From contig JAIYAP010000077.1 in assembly GCA_027488935.1 (NCBI GenBank), positions 1-38,492 of the forward strand: a DNA stretch of 38,492 bases, in the 5' to 3' direction. Position numbers and translations under genes: made by a program. Position 1 is the stretch's first letter, and each line of letters begins with the position of its first letter. Under the pieces are notes generated by a model. That model was not told where the DNA came from. It saw only the letters and a program-made list of their open reading frames with translations, and ran no database searches. Source of the stretch: Saprospiraceae bacterium. Lineage in GTDB: Bacteria > Bacteroidota > Bacteroidia > Chitinophagales > Saprospiraceae. Below are positions 8,812 through 18,456 of this stretch, piece by piece.

Positions 8812-11800
8812 ATGATCACCCGATTCAAACAAAACCGACTCCTTTTACTCAGTTTGATGGGCGCATTTGCTGTAGGCGCCTTTTTATTTGTTCGAAACCA
8901 GCGCATTGTTAAAAACGAGGCATATTTCGAGGCCGTTTCCAAATACATTTACGCCTTTAGTTCGGGCGCGATTGGGCGCGAGGACGCCATTCGGGTTCGA
9001 TTTGTGAATGCCGCAGTTGGAAAAGACCAGGTAGGCCAAGCCGTATCGGAAAGTGTATTTTCCATTGCACCTGCTATTGCGGGTAAAGCGGTTTGGGAAG
9101 ATGACCGCACGATCAAATTACAACCGGATGCCCCCTTGCCTGCGGGCAAACGTTATACCGGACGGGTACGCCTTTCCAGCATCTATGGGGATGTACCTTC
9201 CATTGCCCGCACCTTTGAGTTCGACTTCAATGTACGCGCCATGGCTTGCGAAGTATTGGCTGATGGTATACAAACCGACCAATATGACCCGCATTTGCAA
9301 AAGATTACCGGCCGCGTGCGGATCAATGAACCTGTTGCAGGCGATCAAGTAGAAAAAATGTTTAAGGCAAAACAAGGTGTTAAGGCCTTGTTGGTCAATT
9401 GGGTACATAGTGAAAATGGCCAAACCCACGAATTTGTAGTAACCGGGGTTGAACGCGGCAATGTGCGGTCGTCGGTACAGATGTACTGGGATGGTGCACC
9501 GATTGGGCTGTCACAAACGGGCAAATTGGAGCAAATTGTTGCTGCACTCGATGAGTTTGTGGTATTAAACGTACAATCACTTCAGGTAGACGAACAATAT
9601 GTATTAATCAATTTCTCAGATCCTGTTACGCCAGATCAGGATTTGGCGGGTTTGATTCGCATTGAAGGATATAGTGGCGGACTGCGGTATGTGGTGGATG
9701 GCAATTTTGTGCGAGTTTATCCGAGTACCCGCTTGAGTGGGCCCCTCAAGTTGCTTGTGGAAAGCGGCATTCGCAACAAGGCCGGCATGGCGCTCAACAA
9801 TGGTGGCAGTTGGAATTTGAATTTTGAAGAACTGAAACCGGCTGTACGCTTGGTCGGTCGAGGTGCCATCATTCCGCAAAATGCCAACGGTGGCGTTATA
9901 TTTCCATTTGAAGCGGTTGGCTTGAATTCCGTTGACATTGAGATATTTAAAATATTCAATTCCAATATTTTACAATATTTACAAGTAAATGAACTGGAAG
10001 GCGAACAAGAGTTGGAACGTGTAGGAAAAATCGTTCGGCAGCAAAAAATCAGTTTGCGTGACCTCGATCCGGAAGCCGATACCCGCAATTGGCAACGGTA
10101 CGCACTGGATTTGAAAGATATGATCAAGCAAGATCCAGGTGCTATTTATCAGGTGCGCATTGCATTCCGCCGGGGCTACACCGATCTTACTTGTGCGACC
10201 AATCAAAAAGTAGATGAAGCAACCGGCAAGGCTGAAGACGAAGATGATCTTTCCCATATCGGCAAACGGGACGATGACGGAAATCTGGTGAGTATTATGG
10301 GCGGATATCGCGGCATTTACTGGGCGGATACGGATCCGTGGTGGTATGGCGAGGAAGGAGACGACGCTCCTGAAGGCGGGTATAACTGGTCGCGGCGCGA
10401 AACACCCTGTGAGAAAGAGTACTATTTTGCAGATCGTTTTGCACAGCGCAATGTATTTGTGAGCGATTTGGGCATGACGGCCAAACGCGGTAAAGACGGT
10501 TCCTTGTTTTTGGCCGTAACCGATTTGCTTACCGCACAACCGGTGAGCGGCATTGATTTGGAATTGTTTAATTACCAATTACAGTCTATCACCAAAGTAC
10601 GCACCAATGCTACGGGCACGGTGATGATCGAAAATTTGCGGGAAACACCTTTTGTGACCGTTGCAAGTGGGGCCAATCGCCGCGGCTATTTGCGCATGGC
10701 CGATGGTAACACCTTGAGCCTTAGCCGTTTTGATGTTGCCGGTGTGGAAGCACAAAAAGGCATTAAAGGTTATATTTATGGCGAGCGCGGTGTTTGGCGT
10801 CCGGGCGATTCCCTGTTTTTGAATTTTGTACTGGAAGACAAAGGCGGCAAATTGCCTGCGGATCACCCGGTAACCTTAGAATTGACCGACCCACGTGGTG
10901 CCTTGCAATACCGGACGGTGCAGACCCAAAGTGTGGGTGGCGTGTATCCCTTGCATTGTGTTACCCGCGCAGAAGCACCAACGGGCAACTGGACCGCCAA
11001 AGTGCTGGTGGGCGGTGCAACATTTACCCAAAACCTTAAAATTGAGACCGTTAAGCCCAATCGCTTGAAAATGGACCTCAATTTTGGCAAAAAACAATTT
11101 AACTCAACCGACGAGGCCCTGACCGGCAAACTGGCGGTGACCTGGCTGCACGGCGCGGTGGCTAAAAACCTGAATACCAAAGTAGAAATGCAGGTTCGGG
11201 CGGTAAAAACCGAATTTAAGAACTTTAAAGATTTCGTATTTGATGATCCGGCCCGCTCCTTTTACAGCGATCCGCAGGTATTGTTTGAAGGCGAAGTAGA
11301 CCAGGCGGGTTTGGCCAATGTGCCGCTTGCCTTGGGCGAAATTGCCGAACCACCGGGCAAATTGGTCGCCAATTTGAAAGTGCGTGCCTTTGAAAAGAGT
11401 GGCGATTTCAGTACCGATAATTTTTCGATGGATTATTTCCCATACGAACGATTTGTGGGCGTAAGCATTCCGACGGGCCAATGGGGCCAAAAAACCATCA
11501 GTGCACGCGGCGGCATCGTGCGTTTTGCCTGTGTAGATGCGAATGGCAAGCCCCAAGCGGGCAAAAAACTGTCGGTTCGATTGTTCCGTTGCGACTGGCG
11601 CTGGTGGTGGGATGAAGATGCCAGTTCAAATGTTGCACAATTTAACGCCGCCGAAAATGTCAATGCACTGGATGCGGGTACCGTTACGACCGATGCGAAC
11701 GGGGTAGCAGCCTGGAAAATCAAACCCGACGATAGTTGGGGCCGGTTTTTTGTGCGGGTATTGGATGAGGCAGGCGGCCATGCTGCAGGAGATTTCTTTT

Positions 11801-14514
11801 GGCGCGGTTATCCGGATCAATTGGATGATATCAAGAGCCGCAATGCCGCTGCGATGTTGGCATTTTCGGTTGAAAAAGAAAAATACACGGTTGGCGAAGA
11901 AGTGACCTTAAAAGTACCGGCGAGTGAATCCGGTCGCATTCTGCTCACGCTTGAAAATGGCAGCCGGGTGGTACAACACGTATGGTTTGACGCCAAAACG
12001 GGGGATAATTTCCTGAAATTCAAGACCACTGAGCTGATGGCACCGACCATTTATGCCCACGTGAGTTTGATGCAGCCCCATGCGCAGACTAAAAACGACC
12101 TGCCTATTCGGATGTACGGTGTCATGCCGGTTAATGTAGAAAATCCACAAACGCATCTAAATCCGCAAATCGAGATGCCGGATGTGCTCAAGCCCGGTGA
12201 AAACTTCAATGTAGCGGTGCGGGAAACCGGCGGCAAGGCTTGTACCTACACCCTGGCCATTGTGGATGAAGGTTTGCTGGATTTGACCCGATTTAAAACC
12301 CCCAATCCCTGGGATGCGTTTTTTGCTCGGGAGGCCTTGGGTGTAAAAACCTGGGATATATACGATTACGTATTAGGTGCTTATGGTGCTGAATTGGAGC
12401 GTATTTTGGCCATTGGTGGTGATGGTATTAATCAAAAAGCCAAAAATGCGGCGCAAGTGAATCGCTTCAAGCCAGCGGTCATACACCTTGGACCTTTTAA
12501 ATTAGAAAAAGGGCAAACCGCGCGTCACAACTTGAAACTCGATAACTATGTAGGTTCTGTTCGGGTCATGGTGGTGTGCTCGGCACCTGCTTCAGGTGGT
12601 AATGGCGCGTACGGATCGGCCGAAAAAACCTGCCCGGTGCGCAAACCATTGATGCTGCTCCCTACCCTGCCTCGGGTATTGGGTCCGGGCGAAACCCTGC
12701 GTTTACCCGTAGATGTATTTGCCATGGAGGCCAAAGTAAACAGCGCAACCATTTCGGTGCGTGAAAAATCAGGATTGGTGAGCGTTGGCGGTGCCGGCAC
12801 CAACACCTTGACCTTTAAAGAGCCTGGTGAGGCCATGACCTATTTTGAACTAAAAGTGGGTAATAAAACAGGCGTTGCGCAATTTACCATAACCGGACAA
12901 GGCGGTGGCGAAACCACTACCCAGGATATTGAAATTTTGGTGCGCAATCCGAACCCGATGGTAAGCCGGGTCGTTGAAGGGGTAATTGAACCCGGTAAAA
13001 CGTGGTCGCCCGGAAGCGATATTGCCGAATTTACCGAAGTTGAAAATGCAGTTGTAGAGATCAGTACGATTCCGCCTATCAACTTATCCAAACAATTAGA
13101 ATACCTCATCCAGTATCCGCATGGATGCATTGAGCAGACCACTTCGGCGGCATTTCCGCAGTTGTACGTTGATTTGATTGCGCCTTTGACCGACAAGCAA
13201 AAACGTTCGGTGCAAAAGAACATAGAGGGCGGTATTCAACGTTTACAGGATTTTCAGTTGGCCAACGGCGGCTTTAGTTATTGGCCGGGCAGCAATGAGA
13301 TCTCCGAATGGGGCTGCAATTATGCAGGTCATTTCCTCCTGGAAGCGAAAACACGCGGTTTTGCGGTGCCTAAATCGATGTTGGATCGTTGGGTGGAATA
13401 CCAAACTAAACTTTCGCGTATTTGGGAGGCCAAACAAGATAATGGTCAACCCTGGGAGATCAATGATCATAATTTGAACCAGGCCTACCGCTTATATACC
13501 CTGGCCCTGGCCGGAAAAGCGGATATGGCAGGTATGAATCGATTGCGGGAGCGCAAACAGAAGTACGATAATGCCGTTTCGTTGCTTGCGGCGGCCTATG
13601 CCCTGGCAGGAAAACCGGAGGCAGCGCGCGATTTATTGAACGACGCCACGGTTACCGCTTACAATTATGAATGGTGGGGGCACACCTATGGCAGCACTTT
13701 CCGCGACCAAGCCCTGCGCCTGGAAACCTATACCGCAGTAGGCGATACCAAACGCGCTACCGAATTGGCACAACGCATTGCGGGCAATCTGGGCAATACC
13801 AATCAGTGGTACTCCACCCAGGAGTTGGCGACCGGCTTGCGGGCTATCTGCAAATATGCACAGAAAAACAGCATGGGTGAAAAGCCCGAATTTTCCATTA
13901 AAACCGGAAATGGTGCAGAGTTGGCTGTAAACAGCAATTTGCCTTACTATTTGTACAACTTTACGGAAAAATCGAGCAGTGGCGTAAGCGTGCGCAATAC
14001 CAGCAAAGCCCGATTGTATGCCCGCGTTTTATATGTAGGCAGACCTTCTATCGGCAGTCAGGTGGCGAGTGCGAGCAATGTAAATTTGGCAATTCGCTAC
14101 ACCGACATCAAAGGCATGCCTATTGATGTTGCCAAGATCAATCAGGGCACTGATTTTATTGCAGAGGTAACGGTAAGCCGCAACAGCGCCTTTAAATTCA
14201 ATTTTGATGAACTGGCCTTAACGCAAGTATTTCCTTCTGGTTGGGAGATCTTAAACACCCGCATGAACCTGGTGGGTGGTGCCAGCTCCGATCCTGTTGA
14301 TTATCAAGATGTTCGCGATGATCGGGTATTGACTTATTTCGATTTACCCTACAACTCGAGCGGCGGTGCCAATGTAAAACAATCCCGCACCTACCGGATT
14401 CAATTGAACGCCGCGTACGCTGGACGATACTATTTGCCGACCGCTAGCTGTGAAGCGATGTACGACAACCGGATTGCGGCGAATGTGCCTGGGAAATGGG
14501 TGGAGGTGCAGTAG
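8812..14514 (+). CDS. Bacterial alpha-2-macroglobulin family protein with intact thioester motif
   Basis: The 1900-aa protein has an N-terminal membrane anchor (about residues 9-27, no lipobox cysteine), so it is likely tethered to the inner membrane and faces the periplasm. Repeated beta-sandwich MG domains fill the first about 1200 residues, including the MG2-type segment GYIYGERGVWRPGDSLFLNF. The A2M core (IVDEGLLDLTRFKTPNPWDAFF) follows. The thioester motif G-C-I-E-Q sits at C1439 to Q1442 (YPHGCIEQTTS), followed by an alpha/alpha toroid (GGFSYWPG) and a C-terminal receptor-like domain. The family traps proteases by covalent thioester capture after bait cleavage and is thought to protect the cell envelope. 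The usual partner gene for penicillin-binding protein 1C is not adjacent here. Heptamer repeats and a terminator follow. Confidence 0.92.
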   Translation: MITRFKQNRLLLLSLMGAFAVGAFLFVRNQRIVKNEAYFEAVSKYIYAFSSGAIGREDAIRVRFVNAAVGKDQVGQAVSESVFSIAPAIAGKAVWEDDRTIKLQPDAPLPAGKRYTGRVRLSSIYGDVPSIARTFEFDFNVRAMACEVLADGIQTDQYDPHLQKITGRVRINEPVAGDQVEKMFKAKQGVKALLVNWVHSENGQTHEFVVTGVERGNVRSSVQMYWDGAPIGLSQTGKLEQIVAALDEFVVLNVQSLQVDEQYVLINFSDPVTPDQDLAGLIRIEGYSGGLRYVVDGNFVRVYPSTRLSGPLKLLVESGIRNKAGMALNNGGSWNLNFEELKPAVRLVGRGAIIPQNANGGVIFPFEAVGLNSVDIEIFKIFNSNILQYLQVNELEGEQELERVGKIVRQQKISLRDLDPEADTRNWQRYALDLKDMIKQDPGAIYQVRIAFRRGYTDLTCATNQKVDEATGKAEDEDDLSHIGKRDDDGNLVSIMGGYRGIYWADTDPWWYGEEGDDAPEGGYNWSRRETPCEKEYYFADRFAQRNVFVSDLGMTAKRGKDGSLFLAVTDLLTAQPVSGIDLELFNYQLQSITKVRTNATGTVMIENLRETPFVTVASGANRRGYLRMADGNTLSLSRFDVAGVEAQKGIKGYIYGERGVWRPGDSLFLNFVLEDKGGKLPADHPVTLELTDPRGALQYRTVQTQSVGGVYPLHCVTRAEAPTGNWTAKVLVGGATFTQNLKIETVKPNRLKMDLNFGKKQFNSTDEALTGKLAVTWLHGAVAKNLNTKVEMQVRAVKTEFKNFKDFVFDDPARSFYSDPQVLFEGEVDQAGLANVPLALGEIAEPPGKLVANLKVRAFEKSGDFSTDNFSMDYFPYERFVGVSIPTGQWGQKTISARGGIVRFACVDANGKPQAGKKLSVRLFRCDWRWWWDEDASSNVAQFNAAENVNALDAGTVTTDANGVAAWKIKPDDSWGRFFVRVLDEAGGHAAGDFFWRGYPDQLDDIKSRNAAAMLAFSVEKEKYTVGEEVTLKVPASESGRILLTLENGSRVVQHVWFDAKTGDNFLKFKTTELMAPTIYAHVSLMQPHAQTKNDLPIRMYGVMPVNVENPQTHLNPQIEMPDVLKPGENFNVAVRETGGKACTYTLAIVDEGLLDLTRFKTPNPWDAFFAREALGVKTWDIYDYVLGAYGAELERILAIGGDGINQKAKNAAQVNRFKPAVIHLGPFKLEKGQTARHNLKLDNYVGSVRVMVVCSAPASGGNGAYGSAEKTCPVRKPLMLLPTLPRVLGPGETLRLPVDVFAMEAKVNSATISVREKSGLVSVGGAGTNTLTFKEPGEAMTYFELKVGNKTGVAQFTITGQGGGETTTQDIEILVRNPNPMVSRVVEGVIEPGKTWSPGSDIAEFTEVENAVVEISTIPPINLSKQLEYLIQYPHGCIEQTTSAAFPQLYVDLIAPLTDKQKRSVQKNIEGGIQRLQDFQLANGGFSYWPGSNEISEWGCNYAGHFLLEAKTRGFAVPKSMLDRWVEYQTKLSRIWEAKQDNGQPWEINDHNLNQAYRLYTLALAGKADMAGMNRLRERKQKYDNAVSLLAAAYALAGKPEAARDLLNDATVTAYNYEWWGHTYGSTFRDQALRLETYTAVGDTKRATELAQRIAGNLGNTNQWYSTQELATGLRAICKYAQKNSMGEKPEFSIKTGNGAELAVNSNLPYYLYNFTEKSSSGVSVRNTSKARLYARVLYVGRPSIGSQVASASNVNLAIRYTDIKGMPIDVAKINQGTDFIAEVTVSRNSAFKFNFDELALTQVFPSGWEILNTRMNLVGGASSDPVDYQDVRDDRVLTYFDLPYNSSGGANVKQSRTYRIQLNAAYAGRYYLPTASCEAMYDNRIAANVPGKWVEVQ

Positions 14515-14650
14515 TGATGAGTGATGAGTGATGAGTGAGGAGTGAGGAGTGAGGAGTGAGGAGTGATGAGTGATGAGTGATGAGTTAATATTTCAACTCT
14601 TGGTCAACCATGTTTGGGCATGTCCAACTTATCACTCATCACTTATCACT
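14515..14650. repeat. Heptamer tandem repeat with inverted partner after the A2M stop codon
   Basis: Ten uninterrupted heptamers start at the base after the stop codon: three TGATGAG, four TGAGGAG, three TGATGAG (14515-14584), a symmetrical 3-4-3 arrangement. The complementary sequence TTATCACTCATCACTTATCA lies at about 14629-14648, so the outer units can fold back on it. The array holds in-frame TGA stops after the gene. Confidence 0.8.
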
Positions 14651-14652
14651 AC

Positions 14653-14710
14653 AACCCCACCGGGGTCATTCACCTGAAAAACAAATCAAATGACCCCAGC
14701 GGGGTCAAAT
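14653..14710. repeat. Paired GGGGTCA inverted repeats
   Basis: AACCCCACCGGGGTCATT (14653-14670) and AATGACCCCAGCGGGGTCA (14689-14707) are each palindromic around a 3-nt loop. They are also inverted relative to each other across an 18-nt AT-rich spacer. Confidence 0.7.
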
Positions 14711-14716
14711 CTTTGT

Positions 14717-14757
14717 AAATGATGAATGGAGGAGGTGCCTCTGTTCATCATTTTTTT
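14717..14757 (+). terminator. Terminator of the alpha-2-macroglobulin gene
   Basis: AAATGATGAA (14717-14726) pairs with TTCATCATTT (14744-14753). An inner GGAGG/CCTC pairing extends the stem, and T residues follow. From here to 14832 nothing else is recognised. Confidence 0.65.
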
Positions 14758-14832
14758 GTTACCAGTAAAGTTCGTCTCGGGATGCTTCAATTATTCGACC
14801 ATGTACTTCCTTCGATATCCACCGGCCGTGCC

Positions 14833-15183
14833 CTAATTCAGCACCATCGTTTCCTTCTTTTTGCGGGGAACGTACAAGTGCATGGTTTTCCATTTGCCAT
14901 TGCTTGCTTTTACACGCAGGGTGTAATCGCCAGAAGTAAGGTCGAGGCTGCGTGGAAACTTTTGCTTCCAGGCATCACCATGGTAAATACCTGTGAAAGC
15001 AACACCGTCGCCGTATAATTGAATTTCAGTGATATCAGCGCAGTTGGCGCAAGAGAGTTCAAGTTGAGCGTCGGTGGAAGTAGCGCGCATGTCCATCTTT
15101 TCACAGAACTGCGGCGCTTGGGCAAAAAGTGATCCGACTGTAAGCATCAAAACGAGGCTTACAAATTGTGTTTTTGTTTTCAT
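14833..15183 (-). CDS. Small secreted protein of unknown function
   Basis: The 116-aa product has a signal peptide (MKTKTQFVSLVLMLTVGSLFAQ). The mature chain has three cysteines (FCEKM and the pair SCANCAD) and a basic C-terminus (PRKKKE). The predicted beta-rich middle (TGIYHGDAWKQKFPRSLDLT, then a GDYTLRV strand) could be an Ig-like or T9SS-tail-like sandwich: the phrase 'SGDYTLRVKASNGKW' resembles the final strands of Por domains, but the protein is too short to be a cargo fusion. No function can be assigned. It has its own perfect -7 box at 15209-15216 and converges with the A2M gene. Confidence 0.65.
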   Translation of the reverse strand: MKTKTQFVSLVLMLTVGSLFAQAPQFCEKMDMRATSTDAQLELSCANCADITEIQLYGDGVAFTGIYHGDAWKQKFPRSLDLTSGDYTLRVKASNGKWKTMHLYVPRKKKETMVLN

Positions 15184-15208
15184 AATCGTAGTTATTGTAT
15201 TTCTTACG

Positions 15209-15216
15209 CAAAGGTA
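15209..15216 (-). promoter_or_regulatory. -7 promoter box for the small secreted protein gene
   Basis: Minus-strand TACCTTTG is a perfect TAnnTTTG. The predicted start near 15202 leaves a leader of about 19 nt before the ATG at 15183. Confidence 0.6.
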
Positions 15217-15833
15217 CGGGTTTTTTCAATCATTTTTTTATAAAGTGCTGAAAATGTAACAATTAGTTAACGATTACACGTTTTTACGCCCCTTAAAATG
15301 AAGATTTGTTGAATGGGAAATGAGCATTTCTCCTCGTGGAGGTGTTATGCGGAAAGACACTTCTTGTAGTAAAAAGGTTACATCTGATTCGACCAAACGT
15401 GCTTTTTAGACGTCCAACATCGGGCAGTGCGTGCTTATAGTGGCGGGTTAATTGAAGGTGGGCGCTGGAGGAGTCCAACATAAAATTTTAAATCCTCCCT
15501 AAATTTGTACATTTAGTTTTGAATTCCAGTTTGAAACAAAGATGCTTTGGTCCGTGGCGCAAGGCCGGCTGTGGTGCCACCCGACCTGCGTTATTATTTG
15601 TAGATATTTTAGCCATTTCGTTGATCATTATTTTGTCGATAAAATTTATAGACTTTTTTCAGCCATACAAAGGCCCATTTGACGCCAAAAACAAAACGTT
15701 AAATAGCCGATTCCATTTAAAATTTTGTTCGTACCCATTGTACAGTTTACAATTTTGTTGCACCTTCACCGCGCCCAACCGAATTACGCCGATGAAACAA
15801 TAGACAGTTTGGTTTTCATCATTTTTCCAACTT
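15217..15833. other. 617-bp intergenic region with one REP-like copy and an isolated -7 box
   Basis: This AT-rich stretch holds a REP-like unit at 15425-15451 (CAGTGCGTGCTTATAG then TGGCGGGTTAA) related to the cluster at 1-296. A perfect -7 box, TAAATTTG, lies at 15500-15507 on the plus strand. A frame at 15519-15803 has only a TTG start, no recognisable domain and atypical composition, so it is not called as a gene. The -7 box may serve the operon starting at 15834 with a long leader. Confidence 0.45.
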
Positions 15834-16706
15834 ATGCTGACACGTCGCCGCGCTTTAAAAACGCTGATCGCCGGAACTGCCGCCTTCACGGCCCAGCCGC
15901 GCTTTGTATTTTCCAAAACTTCCGAAACGATGCCCCTTCCATTGAAAGGTAACATCCACCATGCCGTTTGTCGCTGGTGCTTCAACCAATTGAGTGTGGA
16001 AGAACTCTGTAAAGCCGTTATTCCGATGGGGATTACGGCGATAGACCTGGTTGGGCCTGCTGATTGGCCTACCCTCAAACGGTTTGGGTTACACTCATCC
16101 ATGTGCAACGGGGCCGAAATAAACCTGGTGAATGGCTGGAACGATCCAAAATACCACAAGCAACTCATCGAAAACTATACCGCGATGATTCCCAAGGTGG
16201 CTGCAGCGGGTTACCAAAACCTCATTTGCTTCAGTGGCAACCGGAATGGCATGGACGATGAAACCGGTTTGGCCAATTGTGTGCTCGGCTTGAAACAAAT
16301 TATGCCCCTGGCCGAAAAATACGGCGTTACGATCGTGATGGAATTACTCAACAGCAAAGTGGACCACAAAGACTATATGTGCGACCGTACCCACTGGGGC
16401 GTGGCGCTGTGCAAAAGCCTGGGCTCCGAAAATTTCAAACTGCTGTACGATATTTACCATATGCAGATTGATGAGGGCGATGTGATTCGCAACATCCGCG
16501 ACCACCATGCCTATATTGCCCATTACCACACTGCGGGCGTGCCTGGTCGACATGAAATTGACGAAAACCAGGAGCTGTACTACCCGGCCATCATGCGCGC
16601 CATTGTGGAAACCGGCTTTAAAGGCTTTGTAGCACAGGAATTTATCCCAACCGCCACAGACAAACTCGCATCCTTGCAAAAGGCCGTGCAGATTTGTGAT
16701 GTTTAA
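15834..16706 (+). CDS. Exported hydroxypyruvate isomerase-like TIM-barrel protein
   Basis: The 290-aa product begins with a twin-arginine-type signal (MLTRRRALKTLIAGTAAF), so Tat export is likely. The rest is an AP-endonuclease-2/xylose isomerase-like barrel close to hydroxypyruvate isomerase (Hyi). Probable metal ligands are E170 (VMELLN), D206 with H209 (LLYDIYHMQ), H230/H232 (HYHTAG) and E269 (AQEF), and GVPGRHEID is the usual phosphate/substrate-side loop of Hyi proteins. Known relatives isomerise or epimerise keto sugars. Export and linkage to a GMC sugar dehydrogenase suggest it handles an oxidised sugar in the periplasm, not hydroxypyruvate in the cytoplasm (inference). It is the first gene of a three-gene operon. 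Confidence 0.85.
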   Translation: MLTRRRALKTLIAGTAAFTAQPRFVFSKTSETMPLPLKGNIHHAVCRWCFNQLSVEELCKAVIPMGITAIDLVGPADWPTLKRFGLHSSMCNGAEINLVNGWNDPKYHKQLIENYTAMIPKVAAAGYQNLICFSGNRNGMDDETGLANCVLGLKQIMPLAEKYGVTIVMELLNSKVDHKDYMCDRTHWGVALCKSLGSENFKLLYDIYHMQIDEGDVIRNIRDHHAYIAHYHTAGVPGRHEIDENQELYYPAIMRAIVETGFKGFVAQEFIPTATDKLASLQKAVQICDV

Positions 16707-16773
16707 ACGAAAAGGCGCTTGACGCCAAACTTCTATACTTCCTATTTTTAAAAAATTTGATTAAACCAGAAAC

Positions 16774-18444
16774 ATGGCAGAAAAATACGATGCAATTGTC
16801 GTTGGATCCGGCATTTCCGGCGGCTGGGCGGCAAAAGAATTGACCGAAAAAGGTCTGAAAACACTGTTACTCGAGCGTGGAAAAGACGTTAAGCACGTAA
16901 CAGATTATGATACCGCTACCAAAAACACTTGGGAGTTTCCACACCGCGGCCGTATCACCAATGAAATGAAAGCGACCCATCCGGTGCAAAAACGCGATTA
17001 TCCATACAGCGAATTCAAGCCAGACTGGTGGGTGAATGACCTGGATTGTCCGTACACCGAAGTAAAACGCTTCGACTGGTACCGCGGCTTTCATGTCGGC
17101 GGGAAATCCCTGATGTGGGGCCGGCAGAGCTACCGCTGGAGCGAATTCGATTTTGAAGCAAACGCAAAAGACGGGATCGCCATTGATTGGCCGATTCGTT
17201 ATAAAGACGTCGCACCTTGGTACGATTATGTAGAACAATTTGCGGGTATTAGTGGCTCCATGGAGGGTTTGGCCCAATTGCCCGACGGCAAGTTTTTGCC
17301 GCCGATGGATCTCAACATCGTAGAAAAAGACGTTGCAGCCCGGATTAAAAAACAATACGGCGGCAAACGCGCGATGATCATTGGTCGCTCTGCCAACCTC
17401 ACACAGCCGCACAATGGCCGGGGTTCCTGCCAGTACCGCGACCGTTGCAGCCGCGGTTGTCCGTATGGCGCCTATTTCAGCACCCAATCTTCTACCCTGC
17501 CCGCTGCGGTGGCCACTGGAAATTTGACCTTGCGCCCATTTTCCATTGTAACCCAGATTTTGTACGACAAAGACAAAAAACGGGCAAAAGGCGTATTGGT
17601 CATTGATGCCGAAACCAACCAAACCATTGAATATGAGGCAAAAGTGATCTTTGTGTGCGGCTCAACCCTGGGTTCCACCTTCTTATTGCTCAACTCCGCT
17701 GATCAATCGGGCGGCATTGGCAACTCGAGCGGACAATTGGGGCGCAACCTGATGGACCACCACTTCCGCTGCGGCGCTAATGGCGAGGTAGAAGGTTATG
17801 ACGACAAATATTACATCGGACGGCGCGCCAATGGCGTCTACATTCCACGTTACCGCAACCTTTTTGGCGACAAACGCGACTATTTGCGCGGATTTGGCTA
17901 CCAGGGCGGTGCAAGTCGCCAAGGCTGGAGCCGGGATGTGGCCGAACTCAATATTGGGGTGGAATTAAAAGAAGCACTCACCGAACCAGGCAAATGGACC
18001 ATCGGCATCACCGGTTTCGGGGAAATGTTGCCTTATCAGGAAAACCGGGTGACCATCGACAAAACCAAGAAAGACAAATGGGGACAATACGTGTTGTCGA
18101 TTGATTGTGAATTGAAAGACAATGAAATGCGTATGCGCAAAGACATGATTGCCGATGCAGTGGAAATGCTGGAAGGCGCGGGTATTAAAAATGTGCGCCC
18201 GTTCGACAACGGTTCCTTCCCGGGCATGGCCATCCACGAAATGGGCACCGCGCGCATGGGTACCAATCCGAAAGAATCGGTATTGAATGCCTGGAACCAG
18301 ATGCACGATGCGCCGAACGTATTCGTAACCGACGGCTCCTGCATGACCTCTGCGGCCTGCCAAAACCCATCCCTCACGTATATGGCCTTGACAGCCCGCG
18401 CTGCCAATTACGCCGTAGAAGCACTCAAAAAAGGTAACCTTTAA
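16774..18444 (+). CDS. GMC-family FAD-dependent sugar dehydrogenase, catalytic subunit
   Basis: This 556-aa flavoprotein has an N-terminal dinucleotide-binding motif (G11-S-G-I-S-G16, acidic E34). The GMC active-site pair is H488 (IHEMGTARMG) and N531 (CQNPSLT). Cysteines C219, C225 and C229 (C-x5-C-x3-C-P in SCQYRDRCSRGCP) have the same spacing as the 3Fe-4S ligands of the Burkholderia FAD-glucose dehydrogenase, so an internal electron-relay cluster is likely. It has no signal peptide, but the next gene encodes a Tat-carrying small subunit, the usual hitch-hiker export arrangement. It should oxidise a hydroxyl of a sugar or glycoside, for example C3 of a glucoside, and pass electrons to a cytochrome that is not encoded nearby. 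Confidence 0.9.
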   Translation: MAEKYDAIVVGSGISGGWAAKELTEKGLKTLLLERGKDVKHVTDYDTATKNTWEFPHRGRITNEMKATHPVQKRDYPYSEFKPDWWVNDLDCPYTEVKRFDWYRGFHVGGKSLMWGRQSYRWSEFDFEANAKDGIAIDWPIRYKDVAPWYDYVEQFAGISGSMEGLAQLPDGKFLPPMDLNIVEKDVAARIKKQYGGKRAMIIGRSANLTQPHNGRGSCQYRDRCSRGCPYGAYFSTQSSTLPAAVATGNLTLRPFSIVTQILYDKDKKRAKGVLVIDAETNQTIEYEAKVIFVCGSTLGSTFLLLNSADQSGGIGNSSGQLGRNLMDHHFRCGANGEVEGYDDKYYIGRRANGVYIPRYRNLFGDKRDYLRGFGYQGGASRQGWSRDVAELNIGVELKEALTEPGKWTIGITGFGEMLPYQENRVTIDKTKKDKWGQYVLSIDCELKDNEMRMRKDMIADAVEMLEGAGIKNVRPFDNGSFPGMAIHEMGTARMGTNPKESVLNAWNQMHDAPNVFVTDGSCMTSAACQNPSLTYMALTARAANYAVEALKKGNL

Positions 18445-18456
18445 AACTATATCGCC

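Noticed and set aside
15519-15803. 94-aa frame with a hydrophobic stretch
   Set aside because: TTG start only, no recognisable domain, and low-complexity AT-rich composition. A -7 box just upstream is the only support.
16867-17622. 251-aa minus-strand frame
   Set aside because: Shadow of the well-supported GMC dehydrogenase gene.
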